From contig JAFUMV010000048.1 in NCBI GenBank assembly GCA_017482485.1, positions 1 through 64,000 on the forward strand: a stretch of 64,000 nucleotides of DNA, given 5' to 3'. Of the stretch, positions 44,409 to 54,521 are shown piece after piece. The translations under genes were made by a program, and so were the position numbers. Origin of the DNA: Lachnospiraceae bacterium. Its GTDB lineage: Bacteria > Bacillota > Clostridia > Lachnospirales > Lachnospiraceae. The first letter of the stretch is position 1; every line of letters begins with the position of its first letter. A model generated the notes under the pieces. That model was not told the origin of the DNA. It searched no databases and saw only the letters and a program-made list of their open reading frames with translations.

Positions 44409-44465
44409 ATGTGGATGCCGGAGGCAAAAGTTTACACCGGCACAGCCACAAAAGTGTGTGCATAA

Positions 44466-44494
44466 GCCCCGGTCAGACAATGGCCGGGGCATTT
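44466..44494 (+). terminator. Terminator after the serine hydrolase gene
   Basis: GCCCCGG (44466-44472) pairs with CCGGGGC (44484-44490), followed by ATTTTC. Confidence 0.7.
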
Positions 44495-44541
44495 TCGTAA
44501 AGCAGCTTTTGAGGCTATGCTTTCAATCACAGGAGGGCTCT

Positions 44542-47500
44542 ATGTCTTTGAATGTTCTTGATATATTTTCAAAACCGACAGCGCAGTGGTTTGCTCAAAC
44601 CCTGGGGGAACCGACCAAAGTACAAAAGAGCGCATGGCCTGCCATCATGGAGGGAAAGTCCGTGCTTGTGAGTGCGCCTACCGGTACCGGTAAGACCTTG
44701 TCGGCCTTTCTGACATTTATTGACCAGCTGGCGCGGCAGGCGAATGAAAAGACACTGCGGGAAGGGGTGCAGCTGATTTACATTTCACCCTTAAAATCAC
44801 TGGCGGCCGATATTAGGGAGAATCTGCGCAGGCCGCTGGAAGGCATGAAAGATGCAGGAAAAGCGATCCGCGTTGCTGTCCGCACAGGGGATACTTTACA
44901 AAAAGACCGACAGAAAATGGTGAAGCATCCGCCTCATATTCTGATTACCACACCGGAGTCTCTGTTTTTGATGCTGACTTCTGCTTCCGGTCAAAAAGTG
45001 CTGAAAACTGCCAGAGCAGTGGTGATTGACGAACTGCATGCCCTGATTGATACCAAAAGAGGTGCCCATCTTCTTTTTTCTATCGCAAGGCTGGAGCGGC
45101 TTTGCGGGAAAAATCTGCAGCGAATCGGCCTTTCGGCCACCATCGAACCGCTCGATCTGGCGGCAAGCTGGCTGTCGCCGGATCCGGTGGAAATTGTGGC
45201 ACCTGTGATGCAGAAAAAGATTGAGATTTCCGTTGTGGGAAATACCCCTGCTTCAGGCCTCAAAAAGGATCCTGTCTGGGAAGAACTGGCCCGGAAGGTC
45301 TATGAAAGATGTCTGAAAAACCGCAGCGTGATCGCATTTTCGGAAGCCCGCAGGTATGCAGAAAAACTGGCTTATTATGTGAATCAGATCGGCGGAGAGG
45401 ATTTCGCCAGAGTACACCACGGCAGTCTGTCAAAAGAACAGCGTTTTTTGGTGGAAGAGGCTCTTCGGGAAGGAAGGCTGCGGCTTTTGTGTGCAACTTC
45501 CTCCATGGAGCTGGGCATCGATGTGGGAGAAATCGATGAGGTGATTCAGATCGGATGTCCGCGCACCGTTTCTTCTGCCATGCAGCGTTTGGGCCGTGCA
45601 GGGCACAATCCCGGCAGAACCAGCGTCATGTATATGTATCCGAGAACCGCACCGGAAGGGCTAAGCTGCGGCATGACAGCAGCGCTTGCGCTGCAGGGAA
45701 ATGTGGAAAGTGCAAGACCGCCCAAAATGTGTCTGGATGTGCTTGCGCAGCATCTGGTGTCCATGGCGGCTACTGCGGCGGGGGCTGAGAGCGTAAAAGA
45801 GGAAGCAGAGCATGTGTACAACGAAAATGTAACAGTGCACAGAGCATCTGCCGCCGTTGCCTACACCGTGGACGAAGTGCTTCTGCTGACAAAAAGGGCC
45901 TGGTCCTTTTACGGAGTGGATAAAAATACCGTAAAAAAGCTGCTTTCCATGCTTGCAGGCGACTATGAGCACAATCGGGAAATTCCCGTGCGTCCCCGCA
46001 TCATTTATGACCGGATTCATGAACTGGTCTATTCGGATTCTTACAGCAGAATGCTGGCGGTGGCGGCCGGAGGCACCATTCCCGACAAGGGGCTGTATGC
46101 GGCCAAAACGCCGGATGGCGTAAAAGTGGGGGAGCTGGACGAAGAATTTGTTTTTGAATCCCATGTGGGTGACAGGTTTTTGCTGGGGTCCTTTGGGTGG
46201 CGAATGATTGGACAGGATAAGGATACAGTATTTGTGGAACCCGCCTCTGCGGACAGCGCAAGAATTCCGTTCTGGCATGGTGATCTCAAAGGCCGGAGCT
46301 TAAATACCAGCATCGCTTTTGGAAAAATGCTGTCCCAGCTTGATCAGCTGGCAAAAAAAGACGGCGGCATTGAAGAGCGGGAAGAATATTATGAAAATAC
46401 ATCCGGACTGATCAGCAGAAAGGCAGAACTTTGCAAAAAGCTTGCGTCCATGGGACTGGACCAGGCTGCCACAGAAAATGCTGCGGGCTACTTATGCCGT
46501 CAGATTGCTGTCACGGGCTGCCTGCCTGATGATAAAACCATCATAGCCGAGCATTTTTGTGATGGAAACGGGAGTCATCAGGTGATGATTCATGCTCTGT
46601 TCGGACGGCGGATCAATGCGCCGCTGGCGATACTGGCTCGCCATGTGGTGCAGGAAAAATACCATATCAACGTTGGCTGCGTGGATGAGGAAGATGGCAT
46701 TTTACTATATCCATATGGAGAGGAGATCCTGCCTGAGGGGATTTTGCAGTCCATATCTGCAGATATCGTCACAGAAGTGCTGGAAGCGGTGCTGCCTCAG
46801 ACACCGCTGTTTCATATGACGTTTCGGTACAATGCGGCAAGAGCGCTGATGATGGGGATGAAACGAAACGGCAGACAGCCGCTCTGGATGCAGCGCCTGC
46901 GCAGTACGGAAATGCTGGAGCGGCTGATCCATGAAAAGGGGCATCCGCTGATGGAAGAAACCCGGAGGGAGTGCCTGGAGGATCTGTGGGATATCGATGG
47001 ACTTATGTGGCTGCTTTCCGGCATCAGAAGCGGCGGAATCCGCGTTCATGAGATCTGGGTGGATACACCGTCTCCCATGTCATTGCCGCTGCAGTGGCAG
47101 GCGGAAGCGGCTGAAATGTATGAGTATTCGCCGTCAACCCAGGGAATTCGACAGGCTGTTTATGACGAACTGAAAGCCATCGATGGCTTAAAACCTTCGG
47201 CAGAGGTGCTTGCGCAGCAGGAAGCCAGAAAGCTGCCCGAGAATGCAATGCAGCTGCACAGCCTTTTGATGATGGAAGGAGATCTGATTGCAGGAGAACT
47301 GCCGGTTTTGGGAGAATGGCTGGAGGAGCTGGCCTGTCGGGGACAGGCTGTGTATTGCGAGCCCGGTCTCTGGATTGCGGCAGAGCAGCAGGAAGAATAT
47401 GAAAAAGGGCTGCATTGGATGGGGACAGAGTCAGATGAGAATTTTCATTCAGCCGGTGCAGAGGGTGAAGCTCTTGAGAAAAGAGCCTGTTTAGAAGGAA

Positions 47501-48951
47501 AAGAGGCCGCCTCCCACATCCTTCGCCGCATGCTCTATTATCGCGGCTGCGCAGATCTTTTACAGATCTGCCAGCGCTATGCCGCCTGTGAAGACAATGT
47601 GTTGACCGTGTTGGAGGAGCTGATGAGCGCCGCAGCGGTGGTGGAATCAGAGGGAGTTTATTTTCATGAGAAAAGATATCGCCAGGCACAGCGGGCAACC
47701 ATAAAGCAGCTCAGAACCGCAGTGGTGACGCAGCCTGTCTCCCATTACGCGGCGCTGATGGCTCAGCGTGTCCGGATCGCAGCTTCTCCGGCGGCACAGG
47801 TAAAAGCGTGTATCGAACAGTTTTGCCAAACGCCATATCCGGCGGATATGTGGGAAGGCGTTTTGCTGCCTGCCAGGGTGAAGGGCTATCGGGAAGCGCT
47901 GCTGGACAGTCTGCTTGCAGAGGGAGATTTTTTCTGGCAGCTTCAGTCGGACGGAAATCTTCGTTTTGAAAAAAGTGAAGATGTGGACTGGGATGGGCTG
48001 AAGGAATCCGAAACAGAAGTCGTATCGGAGCTGGACGATGCAGAAAAAATTTTATATGAGCAGCTGCAAAAGCGGGGAGCGGCCTTTGCCAGACAGCTTT
48101 CACGAGCTTTGGAAAATGCAGCAGTACACACGCCGATGGATGTGCAGATGTCTCTGCTTGGCCTGGCAGAGAAAGGACTGGTTTGTGCAGACAGCTTTGT
48201 GCCGGTGCGTCAGTGGCTGAATCGTGAGAAGCTTGCAAAGACTACGGCGCGGCAGCGTGTCAATGCCAGAGTGCAGGCGATGTCGGCAGGACGCTGGGAT
48301 CTGGTGCGGCCGTTAAGCAAAAAAACAAAGGAGCAGTGGCTGGAAAGGCAGTTTTTTCGGCAGCTGATTTTATGCAAGGAAACCTTCCAAAAGCCGGAGC
48401 CTGGATATTTCGGGCAGGAAACAGAGACTGACCAGGATACAGGTGTGCAAAAGACAATGACCTGGAGCGATGCGCTGGAAATTCTGCGGGTCTGGGAGTA
48501 TGTGGGAAAGGTGCGCAGAGGATATTTTGTTAAAGGAATGTCAGGAGCACAGTTTATCAGAAACGAGGATTTTGCCTATGTGACACAGGCACTGGCTGCG
48601 CCGCAGCAGGACGCGATCTGGCTGCATGCAACGGATCCGGCCTGCATTTGGGGAAAAGCGTTAAACCATGAAACAAATCGGGATTTTGTGACGATTCCTG
48701 CAACCGCGGTTTGCCTGAAAGCAGGAAAAGTGGCAGCTTTGCTGGAGCGGAAAGGAAAACTGCTTCGAATCTTTGAAAAGGACTGTATGGAAGAGGGACT
48801 GGCAGAACTGGTGAATGCTTTTCGGGAGCGCAGACTGTTTCCGGGACAGAAACGGCTTGTGGTGAAGGAATATCCGGCCTGGGCGGGGGAACTGCTGAAA
48901 TCGGCCGGATTTATAAAGGAAATGCAGGATTATGTTTTGTATCTTTCATGA
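44542..48951 (+). CDS. lhr: Lhr-family ATP-dependent helicase
   Basis: A 1469-residue superfamily 2 helicase. Walker A is SAPTGTGKT (K51) and the DExH box D163-E-L-H166 (VVIDELHAL). ATSSMELGIDVGEIDEVIQ and RLGRAGHNPG are the later helicase motifs. The winged-helix and Lhr core regions reach about residue 850 and a long C-terminal domain follows, giving the full-length Lhr form. Lhr proteins are 3'-5' translocases acting on DNA or RNA:DNA in repair. The ATG at 44542 follows AGGAGGG. The gene stands alone with terminators on both sides. Confidence 0.92.
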   Translation: MSLNVLDIFSKPTAQWFAQTLGEPTKVQKSAWPAIMEGKSVLVSAPTGTGKTLSAFLTFIDQLARQANEKTLREGVQLIYISPLKSLAADIRENLRRPLEGMKDAGKAIRVAVRTGDTLQKDRQKMVKHPPHILITTPESLFLMLTSASGQKVLKTARAVVIDELHALIDTKRGAHLLFSIARLERLCGKNLQRIGLSATIEPLDLAASWLSPDPVEIVAPVMQKKIEISVVGNTPASGLKKDPVWEELARKVYERCLKNRSVIAFSEARRYAEKLAYYVNQIGGEDFARVHHGSLSKEQRFLVEEALREGRLRLLCATSSMELGIDVGEIDEVIQIGCPRTVSSAMQRLGRAGHNPGRTSVMYMYPRTAPEGLSCGMTAALALQGNVESARPPKMCLDVLAQHLVSMAATAAGAESVKEEAEHVYNENVTVHRASAAVAYTVDEVLLLTKRAWSFYGVDKNTVKKLLSMLAGDYEHNREIPVRPRIIYDRIHELVYSDSYSRMLAVAAGGTIPDKGLYAAKTPDGVKVGELDEEFVFESHVGDRFLLGSFGWRMIGQDKDTVFVEPASADSARIPFWHGDLKGRSLNTSIAFGKMLSQLDQLAKKDGGIEEREEYYENTSGLISRKAELCKKLASMGLDQAATENAAGYLCRQIAVTGCLPDDKTIIAEHFCDGNGSHQVMIHALFGRRINAPLAILARHVVQEKYHINVGCVDEEDGILLYPYGEEILPEGILQSISADIVTEVLEAVLPQTPLFHMTFRYNAARALMMGMKRNGRQPLWMQRLRSTEMLERLIHEKGHPLMEETRRECLEDLWDIDGLMWLLSGIRSGGIRVHEIWVDTPSPMSLPLQWQAEAAEMYEYSPSTQGIRQAVYDELKAIDGLKPSAEVLAQQEARKLPENAMQLHSLLMMEGDLIAGELPVLGEWLEELACRGQAVYCEPGLWIAAEQQEEYEKGLHWMGTESDENFHSAGAEGEALEKRACLEGKEAASHILRRMLYYRGCADLLQICQRYAACEDNVLTVLEELMSAAAVVESEGVYFHEKRYRQAQRATIKQLRTAVVTQPVSHYAALMAQRVRIAASPAAQVKACIEQFCQTPYPADMWEGVLLPARVKGYREALLDSLLAEGDFFWQLQSDGNLRFEKSEDVDWDGLKESETEVVSELDDAEKILYEQLQKRGAAFARQLSRALENAAVHTPMDVQMSLLGLAEKGLVCADSFVPVRQWLNREKLAKTTARQRVNARVQAMSAGRWDLVRPLSKKTKEQWLERQFFRQLILCKETFQKPEPGYFGQETETDQDTGVQKTMTWSDALEILRVWEYVGKVRRGYFVKGMSGAQFIRNEDFAYVTQALAAPQQDAIWLHATDPACIWGKALNHETNRDFVTIPATAVCLKAGKVAALLERKGKLLRIFEKDCMEEGLAELVNAFRERRLFPGQKRLVVKEYPAWAGELLKSAGFIKEMQDYVLYLS

Positions 48952-48976
48952 ATAGCGTTGGTGCACCGACGGGAAA

Positions 48977-49014
48977 GAAAAGCAGTAAATCGGATAAAAG
49001 ATTTACTGCTTTTT
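48977..49014. terminator. Terminator between lhr and the AraC gene
   Basis: AGCAGTAAATC (48981-48991) pairs with GATTTACTGCT (49000-49010), with AAAA before and TTTT after, so it can act for both converging genes. Confidence 0.88.
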
Positions 49015-49062
49015 ACATTCGGTATTACAGATGTTGAATCAGCTCCCGGATCACATGTTATT

Positions 49063-49926
49063 TCAGGAATTAAACTGCGCATATTTTTTCGGCGAAATCC
49101 CAACCGCCTTTGTGAAGGCTTTTAAAAAATTGGAATAGTCGTTAAACCCGCATTTTTCGCAGGTTTCACTGACGGACAGGCCTTCGGCAAGCAGAGCCTT
49201 GGAGAGGGTAATTCGCTTCGCTGTGATGTACTTATTGATGGTCATTCCGGTAGTGGATTTGAAAATCCGGCACAGGTAAGAGGAACTTAGGTAAAAATGA
49301 CCGGAGAGATCCTCAATGGTGAGCGGTTTTGCAATGTTTTGATTGATATAGGACAGAATTTCGTCCACCTGACCGTGATAGGAGTGTTCGGTTTCCTCTA
49401 GCTTCGCATCGGTTTCTCCGTGGTTGTGAAATGCTTTGTTTAAAAAAACCATGAGTTCGGAAAAAACAGCTCTTTCCGTAATATCGGCACCATACCCCGA
49501 TGCAGAGCTCAACCGGTGAATGAAATAGACGAAACGCTTCTGTTCCTCTTCCGTAAGTCTGACTCTGTGCGGAGAAGGAATGCTGCGCAGGTGAAAGCAA
49601 TAATCCAGATCTGTTTTTGGTGTGGATAAGTTTTTTAAAAAATCCGGATAAATGGAAAGCAAAATACGCTCGTGAACCTGCTGATCGATTTGTGTCAGGT
49701 AGTGACTTTCAAACTGATTAATGAAAAAAATATCTCCGGGCCGGATGTCGTAGAAGCGGTTGTCAATCAGAAACTGCTTTCCACCGGAAATGGAAAAATA
49801 AATTTCATAGCTGTCATGGATGTGCATGGACATCGGTTTTTCATCGCTGTACAAATGAGCGATGGCGAAGGATTTGGTATCCAGACAGGACTGGATCGCC
49901 TGATGGCAGGAAGAATGCTCTTTCAT
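49063..49926 (-). CDS. AraC-family regulator of the kdu genes
   Basis: A 287-residue protein with an N-terminal cupin (HIHDSYEIYFSISGGKQFLID) and C-terminal helix-turn-helix pair (FYLSSSYLCRIFKSTTGMT; CGFNDYSNFLKAFTKAVGISPKKYA). It is divergent from kduI with a 200-base gap, so it probably regulates kduI and the SDR gene in response to a uronate derivative. The ATG at 49926 is preceded by AGGTTCC, a weak site. Confidence 0.87.
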   Translation of the reverse strand: MKEHSSCHQAIQSCLDTKSFAIAHLYSDEKPMSMHIHDSYEIYFSISGGKQFLIDNRFYDIRPGDIFFINQFESHYLTQIDQQVHERILLSIYPDFLKNLSTPKTDLDYCFHLRSIPSPHRVRLTEEEQKRFVYFIHRLSSASGYGADITERAVFSELMVFLNKAFHNHGETDAKLEETEHSYHGQVDEILSYINQNIAKPLTIEDLSGHFYLSSSYLCRIFKSTTGMTINKYITAKRITLSKALLAEGLSVSETCEKCGFNDYSNFLKAFTKAVGISPKKYAQFNS

Positions 49927-50126
49927 GTTGGAACCTCGTTTTGGGAAAGTATGGTACAGCGCAGATTAAAACATTTGTGTACAGCAGAAGTATAGATTAT
50001 TTGTTCAAAAAAAACAAGTTTTCTGCGAATAAAACACAAGAAAATTGCAATTCATCGCTGATATACTGATAGTAACAAAAAACATTGATGTTGGAATCAA
50101 ACATTCACTTTCAAGGAGGTTACACA

Positions 50127-50990
50127 ATGGAATTAAGAACCGCATCATCACCCAGGGACGTGAAACATTATGACACAAAGAGACTCAGAGAAGAGTTCCT
50201 GATTCAGAATCTGTTTGCAGCGGATGAAATCAAACTGGTTTACAGCCACATAGACAGAATTATCACCGGCGCAGCAACTCCGGTCAATCAGGAGCTGAAG
50301 CTCACAGCAGGCGATGAGCTTAGGGCAGAATACTTTTTGCAGAGAAGGGAACTGGGACTGATTAACATCGGCGGTGACGGAATCGTGACCGTAGACGGCA
50401 GAGAATACGTGGTGGAGCATAAGAACGGTATGTACATCGGCATGGGATCCAGAGATATTTCCTTTAAGAGCGCAGATGTTTCCAATCCGGCAAAATTTTA
50501 TTTAAACAGTGCGCCTGCCCACAAAACTTACCCCACTGTACTGATCAAGAGAGAAGGAACTCCCGGGGACGGTGTTGTCATTATTAAAGATGAAAATAAA
50601 GTGGCATTGGGCTCTCTGGAAGAATCCAACGATCGCGTGATCAACAAGTACATCCTTCCCGGTCAGGTAGAAAGCTGTCAGCTGGTGATGGGTATGACTG
50701 CATTAAAGCCCGGAAGTGTATGGAACACAATGCCCTGCCACACCCATGACAGAAGAATGGAAGTATATCTGTACTTTGACATGCCTGAAGATGCATTCGT
50801 AATGCATTATATGGGCGAGCCCACAGAAACCAGACACATCGTGATGAGAAACGAAGAAGCAGTGATCTGTCCCAGCTGGTCCATTCACGCAGGCAGCGGC
50901 TCTCAGGCTTACACCTTCATCTGGGGAATGGTCGGAGAAAATCAGGAATTCGGCGATATGGACGCTGTGAAGAACACAGAGCTGATGTAA
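50127..50990 (+). CDS. kduI: 5-dehydro-4-deoxy-D-glucuronate isomerase
   Basis: A 287-residue cupin enzyme that converts 4-deoxy-L-threo-5-hexosulose uronate, the product of lyase digestion of pectin or glycosaminoglycans, into 3-deoxy-D-glycero-2,5-hexodiulosonate. The metal ligands are visible in PCHTHDRRMEVYLYF and in SWSIHAGSG. The ATG at 50127 has AAGGAGG upstream. The next gene is the SDR dehydrogenase that would carry out the following step, so kduI-kduD function is intact here although the GH88 gene in the lyase operon is broken. Confidence 0.95.
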   Translation: MELRTASSPRDVKHYDTKRLREEFLIQNLFAADEIKLVYSHIDRIITGAATPVNQELKLTAGDELRAEYFLQRRELGLINIGGDGIVTVDGREYVVEHKNGMYIGMGSRDISFKSADVSNPAKFYLNSAPAHKTYPTVLIKREGTPGDGVVIIKDENKVALGSLEESNDRVINKYILPGQVESCQLVMGMTALKPGSVWNTMPCHTHDRRMEVYLYFDMPEDAFVMHYMGEPTETRHIVMRNEEAVICPSWSIHAGSGSQAYTFIWGMVGENQEFGDMDAVKNTELM

Positions 50991-51053
50991 CCGGTACATA
51001 TTTGGATTTATAAGGCTGCTGTGCAGGCAGCGGTAAAACTGGAGGAAAAAAGA

Positions 51054-51860
51054 ATGGAATTTGATATGAAAAATTTTTCACTGGAAGGAAAAATTGCGCT
51101 GATTACAGGCGCTTCCTACGGCATCGGCATGGCGATTGCAAAGGCATATGCGGCTGCAGGAGCAACAATCTGCTTTAACGACATCAATCAGGAGCTGGTG
51201 GACAAGGGGCTGGCATCCTATAAAGAGGCAGGCATCGATGCGCATGGCTATGTCTGCAACGTTTGTGATGAAGAAGCGGTTAACAATCTGATTGCAGCCA
51301 TCGAAAAAGAAGTAGGCGTGATCGATATTCTGGTGAACAATGCAGGTATTATCAAAAGAATTCCCATGTGCGAAATGACCGCAGAACAGTTCCGTCAGGT
51401 AATTGATGTTGACCTGAATGCCCCTTTTATTATGGCAAAAGCAGTGATTCCTTCCATGATCAAAAAAGGTCACGGAAAGATCATCAACATCTGCTCCATG
51501 ATGAGTGAACTGGGCCGTGAAACCGTATCCGCATATGCAGCAGCAAAGGGCGGCTTAAAAATGCTGACAAAGAATATCTGTTCCGAATACGGCGAATATA
51601 ACATTCAGTGCAACGGTATCGGACCCGGTTACATTGCCACTCCCCAGACTGCACCGCTGCGCGAGCTGCAGGCTGATGGCAGCAGACATCCCTTCGACCA
51701 GTTCATTATCGCAAAGACTCCGGCCGCAAGATGGGGAGAGACGAAAGATTTACAGGGACCCGCAGTATTTCTGGCATCAGATGCTTCCAATTTCGTAAAT
51801 GGACATATCCTTTACGTTGACGGCGGTATTCTGGCATACATCGGCAAACAGCCGCAGTAA
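51054..51860 (+). CDS. SDR dehydrogenase, KduD or gluconate 5-dehydrogenase type
   Basis: A 268-residue short-chain dehydrogenase. The cofactor motif is TGASYGIG, then NNAG; the catalytic serine is in ICSMMSELG and Y-x-x-x-K is YAAAK. The sequence resembles gluconate 5-dehydrogenases. Directly after kduI, reduction of the KduI product to 2-keto-3-deoxygluconate (KduD reaction) is the more likely role. The ATG at 51054 has CTGGAGG upstream. Confidence 0.88.
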   Translation: MEFDMKNFSLEGKIALITGASYGIGMAIAKAYAAAGATICFNDINQELVDKGLASYKEAGIDAHGYVCNVCDEEAVNNLIAAIEKEVGVIDILVNNAGIIKRIPMCEMTAEQFRQVIDVDLNAPFIMAKAVIPSMIKKGHGKIINICSMMSELGRETVSAYAAAKGGLKMLTKNICSEYGEYNIQCNGIGPGYIATPQTAPLRELQADGSRHPFDQFIIAKTPAARWGETKDLQGPAVFLASDASNFVNGHILYVDGGILAYIGKQPQ

Positions 51861-51872
51861 AGAAGGGATATT

Positions 51873-52664
51873 ATGGCAGAACTGACGTTAAAAATCATTC
51901 GTGCTGACGGCTCCACAGCAGCAGTAAACCGGGGGATGGATGAAACACATCTTGTTTTTTCGGATGAATATAAGGAAGGAGACAGGATTATTCTGGAATC
52001 TTCCGAAAAAAATATTCATCTGGTATGGCAGGTGGATGATGCCCTGGGCAGCGCACTCGTATATATCACAGAAAAAAGCCTGAGCTATCACATTCCGTTC
52101 GGTGAAAAGAAAATATGTTATTCTCCCAAGGTATTTTCCGGTAAAAAGCATTATCTGTATGCCCGTTTGGCTGATGCCGAGGAAGTGAAAGCATACCGCA
52201 ATCTGGCTTTCAATCCGCTGGACCAGCATGGAGATACCCACTGCTATCCCCATGCATCCGCAAATGTGGAAACCAGGGGAGAATCTGTTTTTGCGGCCCA
52301 CAACGCCATCGACGGCGTGAAAGAAAACCGTTCTCACGGTGCATGGCCCTATGCCTCCTGGGGAATTAATCGCGATCCCAATGCATGTCTGACACTGGAA
52401 TTTGGACGGGAAGTAGAAGTGGACAAAATCGTCCTGGTCACCAGAGCGGATTTTCCACACGACAGCTGGTGGACACAGGCAACCTTTACCTTTTCCGATG
52501 GAAGCGCCATTGACTTTCCGATGGAAAAAAGCGATAAAGGTCATGTCTGCACCTTTGAAAAAAAGAAAATCAGCTGGATTACGGTGGATAAGCTGATCAA
52601 AGCGGAAGATCCGTCCCCGTTTCCGGCACTGACACAGATTGAAGTGTACGGAACAGAAGGCTAA
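51873..52664 (+). CDS. Unknown protein with discoidin-like C-terminal domain
   Basis: A 263-residue protein with no signal peptide. The N-terminal about 110 residues form a predicted beta-rich domain. The C-terminal about 150 residues (AHNAIDGVKENRSHGAWPY, then ACLTLEFGREVEVDKIVLVT) have the pattern of a F5/8 type C (discoidin) carbohydrate-binding fold. An intracellular location is unusual for that fold. It starts 12 bases after the SDR gene, so it is the third gene of the kdu operon. It may bind or process a uronate intermediate; no function can be named. Confidence 0.65.
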   Translation: MAELTLKIIRADGSTAAVNRGMDETHLVFSDEYKEGDRIILESSEKNIHLVWQVDDALGSALVYITEKSLSYHIPFGEKKICYSPKVFSGKKHYLYARLADAEEVKAYRNLAFNPLDQHGDTHCYPHASANVETRGESVFAAHNAIDGVKENRSHGAWPYASWGINRDPNACLTLEFGREVEVDKIVLVTRADFPHDSWWTQATFTFSDGSAIDFPMEKSDKGHVCTFEKKKISWITVDKLIKAEDPSPFPALTQIEVYGTEG

Positions 52665-52681
52665 AAGAATAAATTAAGAAA

Positions 52682-52720
52682 AAAGAGCACCGACGGATGA
52701 ACAGACCGCGGGCGCTCTTT
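52682..52720. terminator. Terminator between the kdu operon and an AraC gene
   Basis: AAAGAGC (52682-52688) pairs with GCTCTTT (52714-52720), with A and T runs outside, between converging genes. Confidence 0.7.
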
Positions 52721-52724
52721 TATG

Positions 52725-53525
52725 CTATAGGAAACCTGTCTGGGCCTCTCTCGCTTTCAGATATTCCCTGGGCGGCATCCCCATGCTTTTGGCAAAAGCG
52801 CGGTTAAAGGTTCGGATCGATGAAAAACCGGAGGAAAAAGCGATTTCCGTCATATCGGAGTGCTCTTCCAAAAGGCTGCAGGCGTGCTCCACCCGCAGGG
52901 CGTTTATGAAATCCGTGAAACTGATTCCCATGCGCTCCTTAAATATATGGGAAATATAATACTTATTCAGATGCAGATCCTCTGCCAGCGTATCCAGACT
53001 TAAAGGCTCCAGATATTTGTCAGAGCAATAGGTCAGAATACTTTTAATGCTGTCATGGCTGGAGCTTTTCTGAGACAGTGTCATGGCGGGAAGAAGCTCT
53101 CCGAGCAGGCCAAGAAAATAACCTCTCGCCGTAATTTTTTCAAAATAGGAATCCGCTTGGTTGTTATGCAGTATTTTTTCCAGACTGCCTCTGATCCTGG
53201 GAGGCAGCTGTTCTTTTTTTATGATCGGAGAGGATGGTACTTTGGTCTGAAACATTTCTTTTAATTCTTTGAACAGATCGTTTGAAAAAATCAACATGTA
53301 TCCGCAGACCGGTTCACAGTCATGATAGCAGTGTATCTGATTTGGAAAGGAAAGAGAAATGTCACCTTTTTCAAATCGATAGTCCTTATAGTCCACAGTA
53401 GCAATGCTGGAACCTTCTGTCAGGTAGATCAGTTCCAGGTGCGTGTGCAGGTGAGGAAGCGTGCTTAATCCGTGGATTTGGCTGGTGATGAGAGAGTCTG
53501 TTTTGATTTCAATCTGGTAAGGCAT
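52725..53525 (-). CDS. AraC-family regulator
   Basis: A 266-residue protein with N-terminal cupin (LPHLHTHLELIYLTEGSS) and C-terminal helix-turn-helix pair (LHLNKYYISHIFKERMGISF; GFSSIRTFNRAFAKSMGMPPREYL). It is divergent from the operon beginning at 53674 and is its most likely regulator. The intergenic region (53526-53673) is very AT-rich; no clear operator dyad was picked out. Confidence 0.87.
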   Translation of the reverse strand: MPYQIEIKTDSLITSQIHGLSTLPHLHTHLELIYLTEGSSIATVDYKDYRFEKGDISLSFPNQIHCYHDCEPVCGYMLIFSNDLFKELKEMFQTKVPSSPIIKKEQLPPRIRGSLEKILHNNQADSYFEKITARGYFLGLLGELLPAMTLSQKSSSHDSIKSILTYCSDKYLEPLSLDTLAEDLHLNKYYISHIFKERMGISFTDFINALRVEHACSLLEEHSDMTEIAFSSGFSSIRTFNRAFAKSMGMPPREYLKAREAQTGFL

Positions 53526-53673
53526 AGTATTATCTCCAAAACCGCAATATATGGCCGAAAAATGTTTGGTTACGACTAGAATTATAAAAGAAATGCGATA
53601 AAATGTAAATAGATGGCAAATGTAACAAAAAATTTTTCAAAAAATTTATAAATTAGGAAAGGTGGTACAAAAA

Positions 53674-54495
53674 ATGTGGAGTGAAAAGATCGGATTACAG
53701 CTGTATTCCGTCAGAGATGATCTGCAGAAGGATTTTCTGGGCACTCTGAAAAAAGTAAAGGAAATGGGCTACAGTGCAGTTGAATTTGCAGGATTGTATG
53801 GCCATTCTCCGGAAGAAGTAAAGGCGATGTGTGAAGAGGTTGGACTGATTCCTCTGTCCGCTCATGTGCCTTTTGTGGATCTCATTGCGGATACAGAGGG
53901 AACTGTTGCATGCTATAAGAAAATCGGCTGCAAGTATATCGTAATTCCTTATCTGACCCCTGAATACAGACCCGGCGCTGAAAAGTTTGATGAAGTGATT
54001 AAGGGTGCAAAGGTGATCGGTGAAGAGGCAGCAAAGCAGGGCATGGTTTTACAGTATCATAACCACGATTTTGAATTTGCAAAAATCGATGGCGAATATG
54101 CTCTGGATGTTCTTTATAAGGAAGTTGGTCCCGAACTGTTACAGACGCAGATCGATACCTGCTGGGTAAACGTTGCAGGAGAAAATCCGGCTGAATACGT
54201 GAAGAAATATTCCGGAAGAATTCCTACCGTTCATCTGAAGGATTTTGCAGGAAGCAAATCCGAAAAAATGTATGCGCTGATCGGTATTGATGACGGCAAA
54301 CAGGAAGAGACAAAGAATACATTCGAATTCCGTCCGGTTGGAAAGGGCGTTCAGAAGTTCCCTGAAATCGTGAAGGCAGCCATTGAAGGCGGTGCACAGT
54401 GGTTTATTGTGGAACAGGACCAGCCCAGTCTGGGATTAAGCGCTTTGGAGTGTGCGAAGGCAAGCGTTGAATATGTAAAGAGCATTCTGGATTGA
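53674..54495 (+). CDS. Sugar phosphate isomerase/epimerase (AP endonuclease 2 fold)
   Basis: A 273-residue TIM barrel starting MWSEKIGLQLYSVRDDL, with QYHNHDFEF, QIDTCWV, VHLKDF and a final metal-ligand glutamate in WFIVEQDQP. These are the metal-site motifs of the xylose-isomerase-like group (IolE, IolI and 3-keto-sugar epimerases/hydrolases). The ATG at 53674 follows AAAGGTGG. First gene of an operon with a Gfo/Idh oxidoreductase 26 bases downstream, so it probably acts on the keto product of that enzyme. Confidence 0.85.
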   Translation: MWSEKIGLQLYSVRDDLQKDFLGTLKKVKEMGYSAVEFAGLYGHSPEEVKAMCEEVGLIPLSAHVPFVDLIADTEGTVACYKKIGCKYIVIPYLTPEYRPGAEKFDEVIKGAKVIGEEAAKQGMVLQYHNHDFEFAKIDGEYALDVLYKEVGPELLQTQIDTCWVNVAGENPAEYVKKYSGRIPTVHLKDFAGSKSEKMYALIGIDDGKQEETKNTFEFRPVGKGVQKFPEIVKAAIEGGAQWFIVEQDQPSLGLSALECAKASVEYVKSILD

Positions 54496-54521
54496 TAAAT
54501 AAAAGAAAAAGGAGAACAGAC

